NCBI GenBank assembly: GCA_037951105.1
Contig: JBAMJV010003226.1
Coordinates: 150,966-214,965, forward strand
DNA length: 64,000 nucleotides
Direction: 5' to 3'
DNA from: Echinarachnius parma
Lineage: Eukaryota; Echinodermata; Echinoidea; Clypeasteroida; Echinarachniidae
In this document: piece after piece, positions 21,955 through 32,191 of the stretch
How positions within the stretch are numbered: position 1 is the stretch's first letter
How the letters are laid out: every line of letters starts with the position of its first letter
Translations under genes and position numbers: made by a program
Notes under the pieces: model-generated
The model's database searches: none
Told to the model about the DNA's origin: nothing
Seen by the model: only the letters and a program-made list of their open reading frames with translations

Positions 21955-23358
21955 CACTCAGCAAAAAAAGAAAGTGAACACTTTTTCAAGTTCATATTTT
22001 TCATATAAGATTGTATAGAAAACAAATAAATTATGTATCAAATTAAAGGATATTTAATTGTTTTTCAACCTGGTAGGTGAATACAAAGTGAAACTTTACG
22101 CATGAGTGAACACATTCAATTGTCTGTTCCAAGGTGCAAAAGTAAAAATTGCAAAATTGCGCAAAAGATTTAAAAGTCATATTGTACAGAAAAGTTCAGC
22201 AAAACACGATATAGATTTGCATGGTTCATTGCACTTGAAGCTAGAGGTCAAGGTGCTCGCCATGTGTCAACACAAACCATAAGAAATCGACTCCATGCTC
22301 AAGGAATCAAATCAAGAAAAGCAGCAAAAACCCGCTTTCACACTTGCACACAGAAAAGCAAGACTAGTGGGCAAGGAACCATGTGAGATGGACAAGGGTT
22401 TAATGGCGCCGAGTACTCTTGACAGATGAGTCCCGTTTCTGTATGCAAAACAGCGACGGCAGAATTCATGTTTGGAGGAGGAGGAGGAATGAGCACTTCA
22501 AGGATGCTTGTGTCAAGGAAGTGCAGCAAGGACACAGAGGGAGTATCATGGTATGAGACAGCACGGATGAGGACCGTACAGAGATGGTCATCCTCAACGG
22601 CAACTTGAATGCAAAACTGTACATCAGTGACATCCTCCAACCCGTTGTAGTGCCATACGTGGAGAGGAATCCGAAAACCATCTTCAAGGACGATAACGCA
22701 CATCCTCATCCCGCTCGAGTTGTCCATCAGTTTTTGGAGGAGCACAACATCGAGCGAATGGATCCCTGCTCAGCCTGCTTGCCCCATACGAACCCTATCT
22801 AAGCCATATGGGACCAACTAGGAAAGGCCGTAAATGGGCGCATCCGACCTGGTGACACCCTTGAAGACCTGGGTCGGTATACCTGACCGCGAGGAGTGGA
22901 GAAACCTATCACAGGAGAGAGTACACGGAGTGATATCCAACATTCGCCGTTTAACAGTCATGGTGGCCCAACAAGATATTGACTTTAAAAAAAGAAAGAA
23001 AGAAACACTGCAAAGAAAAAAAAAGAACCCGACTCTAAACAAACAACGATTACTCTTTTTAATAATTTTCTTTTCAAGTGCAATGAACCATGCAAACCTT
23101 TATCATGTTTTGTTGAACTTTTCTGTGCAATATGGATGTTTATATTTTTTGTGCAATTTTGCAGTTTTTACTTTTGTACCTTGGAACAGACAAATGAATG
23201 TGTTCACTCATGCGTAAAGTTTCAATTTGTATTCACCTACCAAGTCGAAAGCCAATTAAATATCCTTTAATTTGATATATAATTTGTTTATTTTTCATAA
23301 AATCTTATATGAAAAATATGAACTTGAAAAAGTGTTCACTTTCTTTTTTTGCTGAGTG
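21955..23358 (+). mobile_element. Tc1-like transposon, inactive
   Basis: It begins CACTCAGCAAAAAAAGAAAG and ends with the inverse. TA lies directly outside both ends (21953-21954, 23359-23360), the usual Tc1/mariner target duplication. Long TIRs of about 150-200 bp continue with high similarity on both sides. The 1404-bp length is near the usual size of a complete Tc1-like element. The transposase within is broken, so the copy cannot move itself. Confidence 0.92.
22240..22980 (+). pseudogene. Tc1-like transposase remnant (DD34E type)
   Basis: Spread over frames one can read TIRNRLHAQGIKSRKAAKTR (DNA-binding/linker end), LLTDESRF (first catalytic Asp), GRIHVWRRRNEHF, YISDILQPVVVPYVERNPK and KDDNAHPHPARVVHQFLEEH (second Asp). 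The later HTNPI is followed by a TAA at 22800-22802 and then AIWDQLG. In the family this spot reads NPIE-(H/Q)-WD, so the catalytic Glu codon is a stop. One extra residue also lies between the second Asp and this point. Several frameshifts and stops elsewhere confirm a dead copy. Confidence 0.9.
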
Positions 23359-23449
23359 TATATTGTACCAGACCATTCATCTATTGCTTTGTATTGCTTT
23401 GTACGAGTCAAGATACCGTAAAACCAAAGTAATGTACATTTCCCTCCGT

Positions 23450-24240
23450 CACTGTTCGTGCTTTAATTTCATCATGATCATGTAACTAGAAATGTCATAA
23501 CATATCTAAATAAAAACCAATATCAAATAACACCGTCACCGAGATAGTTGTTTTGGTCTGTACATGTAGCCCCAAATGTGTATAATATATTCCCCACATT
23601 TTCCGATTTATAAAAAAAAAGATTGTTTTTGTAGCCAGTGATAGATCTACGTATAAGCGTTCCGTTATTTTTGCTACATGATCATATATATATATCTCAA
23701 AATGAAAATGTCATGGCTTATCTAAACAAGAAAGCAAATCAAATTGAGTTCATTTTCTTCTGCCAACATATCGCTCGTAGGCCTATACATATCTTTCTAT
23801 TTTTACATTTTCCCGACCATGCAGTTGTTCATTGCCCGCGCGTGTATGTAAGTCTGTATAGCCAGTTATAAATCTACGTATACGTGTGTACCATAACATT
23901 TCCGTAATTTTGGGCTTTAGTTTTTGTAAATGATTATAATCTATATCAATTCTTTAAATGTCGTGGCTTATCTAAACATGAATTTAAACCAGATCAAATA
24001 ACCCATACGTTTGTTTTTCTTCGTTACTCATGTAAGCCTATCAAATACCATGGCATGTTCCCCGTTTTCCAATAAAAACCAACAGTACAATTATATTTGG
24101 TTTGCATGTACGCGGCCAGTCAGCTAATACAATTTCCATCATTTTTGCTAGGCCTATCTCAAAATGAAAATGTCATACATATATTTATATGAGTAACATA
24201 ACTACGAAAGACACAAGAAGAACAAAACAAGTTGTCCAGT
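23450..24240. repeat. Diverged tandem repeat, about four ~200-bp units
   Basis: The phrases 'tagatctacgtata', 'cattttcgtaatttttgcta'-like text, 'ctcaaaatgaaaatgtcat' and 'ggcttatctaaacaagaa' recur in order, starting near 23460, 23635, 23860 and 24110. Copies are old and uneven. No protein is encoded. Confidence 0.45.
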
Positions 24241-25440
24241 ATCCGCAAGTATACTATATTATATGCGCTTTATAATATCCCATATCTAACCTTTCCCTCC
24301 ACATTTTTGTTTGTTTGTTTCTTTAGCTAAATTATCATAATATAATAATGATGGATTGAATATGTCTCTGCCTGCGATGTACGTACCGGCTAGCGATACC
24401 TCGATCAATCTTAGCATCATCATGTTGTTGTTAAACGCAGCTTATATTTTCATAACCTAAAGGAATGGTATAAAATACATTTTCATTATTTTCAATCTTT
24501 TTACAAATTATTATTTTCATTAATTGTTTTGTTGAAACCGACTCTTCACAGCATCAGCAACTGGACTTTGTCATTCATTACTAATTGAACTTTTAAAAAA
24601 ATCATTAATTGATTAAAAATGCCCACCCTTTTGCAATTGAAACAACTAGGTCAAACATCCGCGATAAAATGGAAACGGTAATCATTTAAATTATTACACT
24701 TGAGCGACTATAACTTTTAAGTGTCTACCGATTACGTAAATGGCCATTATCAAACAGTAACTTACCGTATTATTGTTTATGAATGCTTTATGTATAATGT
24801 ATATGAAGTTAAGTTGTAATGTACGTTTTATCGTGTTCATAAGAACTTTTACACTTGTATGCATATCTTTATTTCTATATATCTTTGTGAAAATTTTACC
24901 AAATTCAGCTGTCAGGCTGCTATGTACTTATTATTCAATAAACCATTTTCCAGTTCAATTCGATTCGATTAAAAAAAAAGTATTTGTTGATCAATAACAA
25001 TTTATTTTAAAATAATGTTGGTAAAATCATGCAAGTTCATGTTAAACAACATACCTGTATTATATACAAGCGCGAGTCATAATTTATACTTCTCAAAAAT
25101 ACTGAAAATTCATTTTACTAAATAGGTTAGTTGAAGTTTATTTTCCTGTCAATTAATGTGTGAAGAAAAATTAAACGAAATTTTGAGTGGCCACGTCTTA
25201 CTTTCCTAAACGTTGCATCGAATTACTCTGACCTGTTGTTTTTTTGCATCTGTAAATGCTAACTTATCTTTATTTGTGCAATATATTGTGTAGCTGTTGT
25301 AAGTTGAAATATATTATTTTATAGTTTATGATATTTCATTTTAATTACATTGTAGTTGCATGCACCCATTTAGTTCACAGGCTACGCGTATCGATTGTTA
25401 ATAAAAATTAATTTGTCTTTTTATCTTTCGTTTCAGTCGA
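24241..25440. other. No gene seen
   Basis: Very AT-rich, with short ORFs only. I see no structure I can name. Confidence 0.5.
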
Positions 25441-25458
25441 ATTCATTAATTTTGTCAG

Positions 25459-25500
25459 CTGACTTTAATCCTGAGAAAGGTCTCGCTCGAAAAGTCAGAA
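25459..25500 (+). repeat. Hairpin with CTGAGAAAGG...GCTCGAAA core
   Basis: CTGACTTT (from 25459) pairs with AAAGTCAG (to about 25498) around 'aatcctgagaaaggtctcgc'. The conserved-looking CTGA...GAAA spacing recalls the degraded hammerhead-like motifs found in retroelements, but the CUGAUGA core is not intact here. A retroelement relic is the likely explanation. Confidence 0.3.
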
Positions 25501-25539
25501 AATAAGAGACAAAGAAAAATACAAAAACAATAATTCATA

Positions 25540-25744
25540 ATAAAGATTGGTAAAAAAATGTTTTCAAAATAATAAATATTAAATATAAAGAATTACACTA
25601 TGACAAATGCATGATGTTAGATAGCTAGAGGTTGAAAAATAGAGGGTCGAGTAGAAAGAAAGGAAGGAGAAGAAAGACATTATGAAGTAGAAATAGTAAG
25701 AAAGAGTGAGAGAAAGAAAGAAAGTTGGCGCCGAATCAGACCCC

Positions 25745-25775
<31 letters not shown>

Positions 25776-26400
25776 ACACATGAGCATGAACACAGAATTA
25801 CTTGTTGTGTGGGATGGGGAATCAGCAAGAGGGGGAGAGGGAGAGCGAATGCGAACATGAGAAGGGTGGGGGGGGGGGGGGGAAGCCTAATTAGATATAC
25901 CCAAAATATGTTTTTAAAGAAGCAGACGCAGACAGATAAATACTTTATAGGATCGGATGGAGTGAGATAATTTAGAGTTTGAGTTTATACGAATCATCAC
26001 CATTCAAAAAAGGCTAGCTGCCATTAATAACCATAAATAACATGCTTTTTAGCTTCGATTCTGGATAACACCTACAATATGTAGAAAGAGATAAACGAAG
26101 TGTGACGTCAAAGCTATTTATTGCCAACGGTTCTAAACAATGTCAGGCAAGCTACACATTTCTGACCTATCGGTTGCTAAGGCAATCGGCCAGCCTCATC
26201 CCACTACCAAAAGCCTGAATCAAAGGACAAGTTGTTAACAACCATTATTTTGTTATAACAAAAGATTATGACATCACTACTTTGGTACACTACAGAGCAC
26301 CGCAAATACAGACCTTATGGCATCTATATCTCCATTGTATTTTTGTTTAAATTTTTTTTTTTTGGGGGGGGGGGGGGGGCTGGGGGGATACCTTGTACTC
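25540..26400. other. No gene; purine/pyrimidine-biased and homopolymer sequence
   Basis: 25620-25730 is purine-rich. A C-run plus (CA)n lies at 25741-25780, and G-runs at 25867-25882 and 26365-26379. ORFs here translate these simple repeats. Confidence 0.6.
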
Positions 26401-26626
26401 AGTATCATCAAGACAAAATATAAAACAAAATATAACTAATTTTCATTAGAATATTATAAAATCACTTTAATATAATTAACGGATGGTAACATTGCTTATA
26501 AATGCAGTTCATTTTAATATGCATATATACTGTACATATACACACACAATACACACATCATGGACCCTTAGTAAAATAGATTGAATAACATTTTTAGTTA
26601 TTATTTCATATACTGGGACATTCTTG

Positions 26627-27045
26627 GTCACGTGTGTGACCCAAAACATGAAAAATTTTGAAATAGGATGCTTATATTTCAGTAAGTAAAGAGGTATAAT
26701 GATTTTTACTTTGTATGTGGCTTGAATATGTTGAAGTCTTTCAGACTTAACACAAAAGATTTTATGAGGATTACGTTACTCAATGTCAGAGGTCAAATGG
26801 CATGGGTCACGTGTGTGACTTCGCACAGAGCGCTTTTTTCATAACTCAATTTCATTTGGGAAATCCTTTGAAATATGAAAAGCTATAATGTTCATCTTAT
26901 TACCAGACAAGTATAATAGATCTGTAAGTACAAAAATAGCAATGAATAAGAATTATATCAAACCGTTGTTTTTTATTGTATTTAATTATGTGGTAACGTC
27001 TGGTCACTGTGTGACATTTTGGAGTGGTCACGTGTGTGACATGTA
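26627..27045. repeat. GTCACGTGTGTGAC motifs, three exact and one variant
   Basis: 'ggtcacgtgtgtgac' occurs near 26628, 26804 and 27027, with 'ggtcactgtgtgac' near 27001. The motif is partly self-inverse and contains CACGTG. It may mark the body of an old element similar in style to 7037-7236. Flanking AT-rich sequence to 27770 shows no gene. Confidence 0.45.
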
Positions 27046-27775
27046 CAATAGGAATGGAAAAATGGGAATTTTATAATATCAGGTTTAGAAAGGAATGAAA
27101 GGTTCAATTTTTACAAAGTTGGTATCAACATGTACAGGAAAGTGAGAAGAATAAGCTTGCTAACTATCCTTTTGATATCTTGATTATTTTCTGGGTTATG
27201 ATTTTAGAAAAATATTGAAATATGTAAATTTATGCAAATGAGTATGAAAGTGTCTTTGTTTAATGTAAATCATATATTTCATGAAATTTTACACATGGAA
27301 CAAAACAGAAAAATAAAACTTCAATTTTTACGAAAAAGTTTCACTTTTCAAAGAATGGCCCTACTGTTAAAAATCAAAATGAAAATATAAAAAGTAAGTA
27401 TTCATAAAAATAGAATTCCATTACATATTTCATTGAAAAATATATCAGATCAATATAAAAGATCAATAAATAACCATATGTATTTATACCCAATCATATA
27501 TTGCCTTTTCAAACAAAAATTGTAGCAATTGTAAGTTATATAAAAATAATTTCAAGCAAAAATGTTGTCATGGAATGTGAACAGATATAACAATTTCAGT
27601 TTACAAAATCATTCATTTCATTCAAAAATGTTACCAAGGCAACATAGTTGCCACATACATGTACACCAATAATTAAGAAAAATACAAATCTTATACTCTC
27701 TCGTTTTCCCTTCGCTCTAGGTTCCTTGTCCCTCAAATATAATATGGTCGGGTGAGAAGAAGTCGATTTTATGCA

Positions 27776-27998
27776 GCAGTCACACCGCCGAACCGAAACC
27801 AAACCGACACCAGACCGAACTAAAGTACAACTTTCCGCTATATCGGGCACCGACATAAGCACGAACTAGGGTTAGCTGTCACAACAAAAAAATACCGGCA
27901 ACTCCGATACCACACAGACACCAAACTGACAGCACCCCGGACGTCCCCGAAACGTCCCCAAATTGTTCGGTCTAGTGACGGTTTGGCGGTGTGACTGC
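27776..27998. mobile_element. 223-bp MITE with GCAGTCACACCGCC ends
   Basis: GCAGTCACACCGCCGAACC and its inverse (one mismatch) bound the segment. The interior is rich in 'accgaac', 'accgacacc' and similar short repeats. It is non-coding although two short frames overlap it. Confidence 0.8.
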
Positions 27999-28305
27999 TA
28001 CATCCTATAGGGGTTAATTGAGCTCTGCATACCATCTTGTTAATCAGAGCCTTAAATATGCGATCTCACATTTGTTGATATTAATTAATTACAATTTTTC
28101 GGAAGATTTATCAAAAATAAAAGAGAGCTACAAAAGTACAAGGCTCCCTAAATTGACACAAGATTTATCTCAGAAGTACAAAAAGTGACTTAGCGCCCTT
28201 CTCTTTCTCAACCGATGATACATAAATTGGTCATAGCGTAAATTGCAAAACTATCCATTTTCAAAGGTGATATATCAGTGGTTTTACATGTATGCATAAT
28301 TCAGT

Positions 28306-28553
28306 AATCCTGCACTTTAAGGGGATATATTATTTTTGGTTGCTAACTTATACTGCCCATAGTCCATAGCCACTAAATCTAACCATAGCCAATCAATCCA
28401 ACTTATAGCCACTAAATGTAACCATAGCCCCAAAATCTGACTTATAGCCACTAAATCTGACCCATAGCCACCAAAGTTAGGGTTAGGGTTAGGGTTAAGG
28501 TTAGTGTTGCAGCTAGCAACCAAAAATAATGTATCCCCCTAAAGTGCAGGATT
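28306..28553. mobile_element. MITE with long TIRs and an internal TTAGGG run
   Basis: The left end (from AATCCTGCACTTTA) and right end are inverse over about 37 bp with few mismatches. Inside are five 'tagccactaaatc'-like repeats and 'gttagggttagggttaggg' at 28479-28497, a telomere-like sequence. Confidence 0.8.
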
Positions 28554-28761
28554 GCCCGTTATTCACTGTAGTACACACGTTTTTAGCAAAAAATCACCAA
28601 GATTGGAAAATATTGATGATTTTATATTTAAGCACTTCTCTGTCACTCATATAGCTCAGTAAGAACCTTATTTGCCGCAAATTCTTTTACAGACTTTTCG
28701 GAAAACATGTTTGACTGTAGAAGTTGGAACCAAGCTCATATACATTCAATATAAACCATAC

Positions 28762-29147
28762 TTAAAGGGATCTAGTAACTTTGTTGACATGTGCAAAAAT
28801 TTATGAATGGTTGATACAATGTATATTGTTGTTATCTGATATGTCCACAGGGTATTGTGTGAAAATTTCAAGTCAAATGGACGTTATATGGCCGAGTAAT
28901 GAGCAAAAATGCAAAGTGATGTTCACAAACTCATTGCGCTCACTTTGTACGCGGTTTTCGCGATCCGTTGGATTATTTAACATCTGAACACTTCAATCGT
29001 AAATATCTTTTTAACGAAAGGGAAATTTGAAAAACCGAAACCTGTCCTATGATTTTATTGTTAATACAAACACAACAAGGTATGAGGGAACCGCTAGAAT
29101 TCCGAATTGATTTTGAGGATTTGGACAATGTTACTAAGTCCCTTTAA
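28762..29147 (+). mobile_element. TTAA-flanked MITE family R1, copy 1
   Basis: The ends are TTAAAGGGATCTAGTAAC and the inverse of TTTAAAGGGACTTAGTAAC, with TTAA at each outer edge as in piggyBac/Kolobok-type insertions. The interior phrases 'gacatgtgcaaaaa', 'atatggccgagtaatgagca' and 'caacaaggtatgagg' recur in the other R1 copies. The family name is mine. Confidence 0.8.
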
Positions 29148-29496
29148 ACGATCAATACATACAGATATATTTCTGCTACCATTAGTACTGAAAGGTAATA
29201 TATAGAAACAAGTGAATGGTGGACTTGCTAGTGGAGTTTTCCCCTAATTAACAATAAAAGGTCCCTCAAAAAAGTCATGTTCTTACTTATAAACATACAT
29301 TTTCATAACATATTTAAGTTAAAATCTCGTTATATAGCAAAATTTATTAAAATAAACAATTATGTTTTTCTAGCATTTATAGAGTTACACATATTATTTC
29401 TATATTCTACTTATTGCTATTTCAGTGTCATCAGCTATCCCCAACACTCATCTATTTTATGTAAACATATTTTACTTTTGCAAATAACATATTATA
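29148..29496. other. No feature seen
   Basis: AT-rich sequence without a supported gene or repeat. Confidence 0.5.
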
Positions 29497-30268
29497 ACTA
29501 GAAGGCCGACAAAGTCAGCATACCCACGCCTCCCATTAGCCCTGTTCTACCCCTTCGTCGGCCTCAACCCTGTTTTGCTTACCGATGCATCCTAAAAACA
29601 TAGTGATCAACCGTTGAACAGAACGAGTGTATGAACTGTATGTTTATCTTAAGCGTATAAGTTTAAATTGCATGTAAATTGTCCACTTGAGAGGATCATC
29701 ACCATTGTTCTGGTCATTGGGCCAGGATGTGTGCATTAATGCCATTAATTAATAATTATTAAATAAATAAATGTATTTTTCGGAAACTTACCAATTTCTT
29801 GGCGCTTCAAAGTTCAGATCAGCGTGTTGCAATTCAATTCCGTTCCGTATTAATTAACCCGGAATCGAAAGTACCGTACCATAACATATGGTACCGTGCG
29901 CGCGATCGCGATGCACACCTGGACTAAACTTGTTAGTTGCTGCTCGATTGGATTCAGCGAGGTTACCGTACCGCGCCTATAACGTGCAGATATTATTTAG
30001 GCACACACGTGCATTAAATACATACTCAAACTTCAAGGTTCCACAGAATTTGCAGGGGTCAACCAATCATCACCAAAATCTAATCGATTCTTCCATGTCA
30101 CTATCCAAACATTCCCTGAAAATTTGGTGCAAATCCGTTCACCCGTTCTCTAGTTATCTTGTACACAAACAAACAAACAAAAAAAAAAAAAAAAAAAAAA
30201 ACAGACAAACAAACAAACATACGGAACCCTTTACATAACCCCCTGCCGATTTCATCGGCGTGGGTAAT
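29497..30268 (+). mobile_element. Probable RTE-like LINE/SINE 3' tail
   Basis: 'ggtgcaaatccgttcacccg' and 'tctctagttatcttg' lead into (ACAAACAA)n and a poly-A run at 30180-30200. This matches the usual 3' end style of RTE-type LINEs and their SINEs. 'ggccgacaaagtcagcatac' at the left and 'ccgatttcatcggcgtgggt' at the right are loosely related. No RT frame is present, so it is a 5'-truncated or non-autonomous copy. Confidence 0.5.
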
Positions 30269-31044
30269 TACTCAATAATATAATTATCTCATTAACATAC
30301 ACTTTTGAAAGATTGCATTTAAAAAGTACAGTTTGAAAGAACGCTTTTTCAAAATATCTCCTACAATTTCCTGTATTCCAAGTAAAATATAAATCAACAA
30401 TTTTTAAAATCTATACATTTTAAGCATTTTCCACACACCAGACTATATTTATGCATATTAATCAAGTAGTACATGAAATCAACTTGGAAACACTTACTAT
30501 AATATATTGCATGTGATAACAGTCAATTACTACATGTATGTAGTACAAAAAGGGAAAAAAAATACAAAAATGGTTAGACCTGCAGATTTCAGTGTCAAAG
30601 TGTACAATACAATTTTGAAAAATCAGAGGTAAAACTAACATTACAGATTTTATTGCATCATTAGACAATTATTCCATCAATGTCTCAATCAATTACTGTC
30701 ATTCACACACGTCATATGATCTAATATGCAATAATTATAATAATATGATCTAATATGCAATAATTATAATAATATGATCTAATAGCAAAACACATTCCTA
30801 ATATACATAACACTGAGTACCGTTAATTCATAATCTAATACTGAAGAACCAACATTACTCAGGAGTCATTTACAGTACAATCAATACTTTCACAAAAAAG
30901 TACTTGCTCATACAGTCTTGAATTATCTTCTACCAAGATAATCAAATTCACACAACATCATCCTTCTAAACACATCAAGCACATCAAACACAGAGCTACC
31001 ATTTACGAAACAAGTTGAACTTTCTAGAGAAGAGTAAACAAGAT
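30269..31044. other. No gene; short 27-bp tandem repeat
   Basis: Around 30716-30785 'atgatctaatatgcaataat' with 'tataata' repeats about 2.5 times. Otherwise this is AT-rich with no supported gene. Confidence 0.55.
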
Positions 31045-31438
31045 TTAAAGGGATCTAGTAACTTTGTTGACATGTGCAAAAAGTGATGAACGATTGATAA
31101 AATGTTTATTGATGTGATCTTATATGTCCACTGAGTAAAGTGTGAACATTTCATGTTAAATGGATATTATAATTATTGCCAAGTAATAAGAGAAAATGCA
31201 AAGTGATATTTGCTAACTCCTTGCACTGGCTTTGTACAAAGTTATAACTTTCCAGTGGATAATTAAAAATCCAAACAGTTCAATAGTAATTAACTTTTGA
31301 ACAAAAGGGAAATTAAAAAAACCAAAACCTATTCCATGCTTCTATCTATCGGTTATACGAATACAACAAGGTATGAGAGAACCACTAGAGTTATAAGTAA
31401 AATTTGTGGATTTAAACAATGTCACTAGATCACTTTAA
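31045..31438 (+). mobile_element. R1 MITE, copy 2
   Basis: It has the same ends and internal order as 28762-29147 (TTAAAGGGATCTAGTAAC ... CACTTTAA). It is slightly longer, with point differences throughout. Confidence 0.8.
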
Positions 31439-31948
31439 CAAGATTTCAGGGGTTTTAAGTCATATGTGACTTGTTATAATCCCCACATTTATATAATGTA
31501 ATTGCCATTGTGTGGGGTCTTTGTATTCTCTTCTTTTTTTATGCTAAAATGTATTAATGAATGTTCATGTTTTTTTAATGGAAAAGTAACATCAATTCTA
31601 TTCAATTCAATTAATTTCAATATTGTGCCAGGTGTCGGTAAGAAGGGTGTTAAAGGGACTTAGTAACATTGTCCAAATCCTCAAAAGCCAATCGGAAATC
31701 TAGCGGTTCCCTCATACCTTGTTGTATTTGTATTAACAATAAAGAGGTTTTGTTTTTTTCAAATTTCCCTTTCGTTAAAAAGATATTTACGATTGAAGTG
31801 TTCAGATGTTAAATTATCCACTGGACCACGAAAACAGTGTACAAAATGAGTGCAATGAGTTAGTGAATATCTCTTTGAATTTTTGCTCATTACTCGGCCA
31901 TATAATGTCCATTTAACTTGAAACACCCAGTGGACATATCAGATAACA

Positions 31949-32191
31949 TTGGAGGTATGGTGGTATGGTATCTCTCGACATCATGCCACATTGCATTGGA
32001 AGCGTAGTTCTTCACGGAGTTATGCCAGCAAAGCACACCGTGGAAAACGCGGTGGAAGGAGAAAGCAGAAGAGGAAACAACATCCTGCCACAACTGTCTC
32101 CTCGCGTACTCCCGATCTCTGTGTGAATGGAGTTGATGCCGGGACATGTCAACTCAATTGGGCTCATCAATGCCCAGTCAGTCTGCAATAA
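31949..32191 (+). pseudogene. LINE upstream basic region, out of frame
   Basis: An 80-codon frame contains HRGKRGGRRKQKRKQH followed by TTVSSRTPDL. Such arginine/lysine-rich text commonly precedes the endonuclease in this LINE group. Its end, TCQLNWAHQ, overlaps in another frame the VNSIGLINAQSV start of the main ORF, so a frameshift near 32150 probably separated them. Confidence 0.55.
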
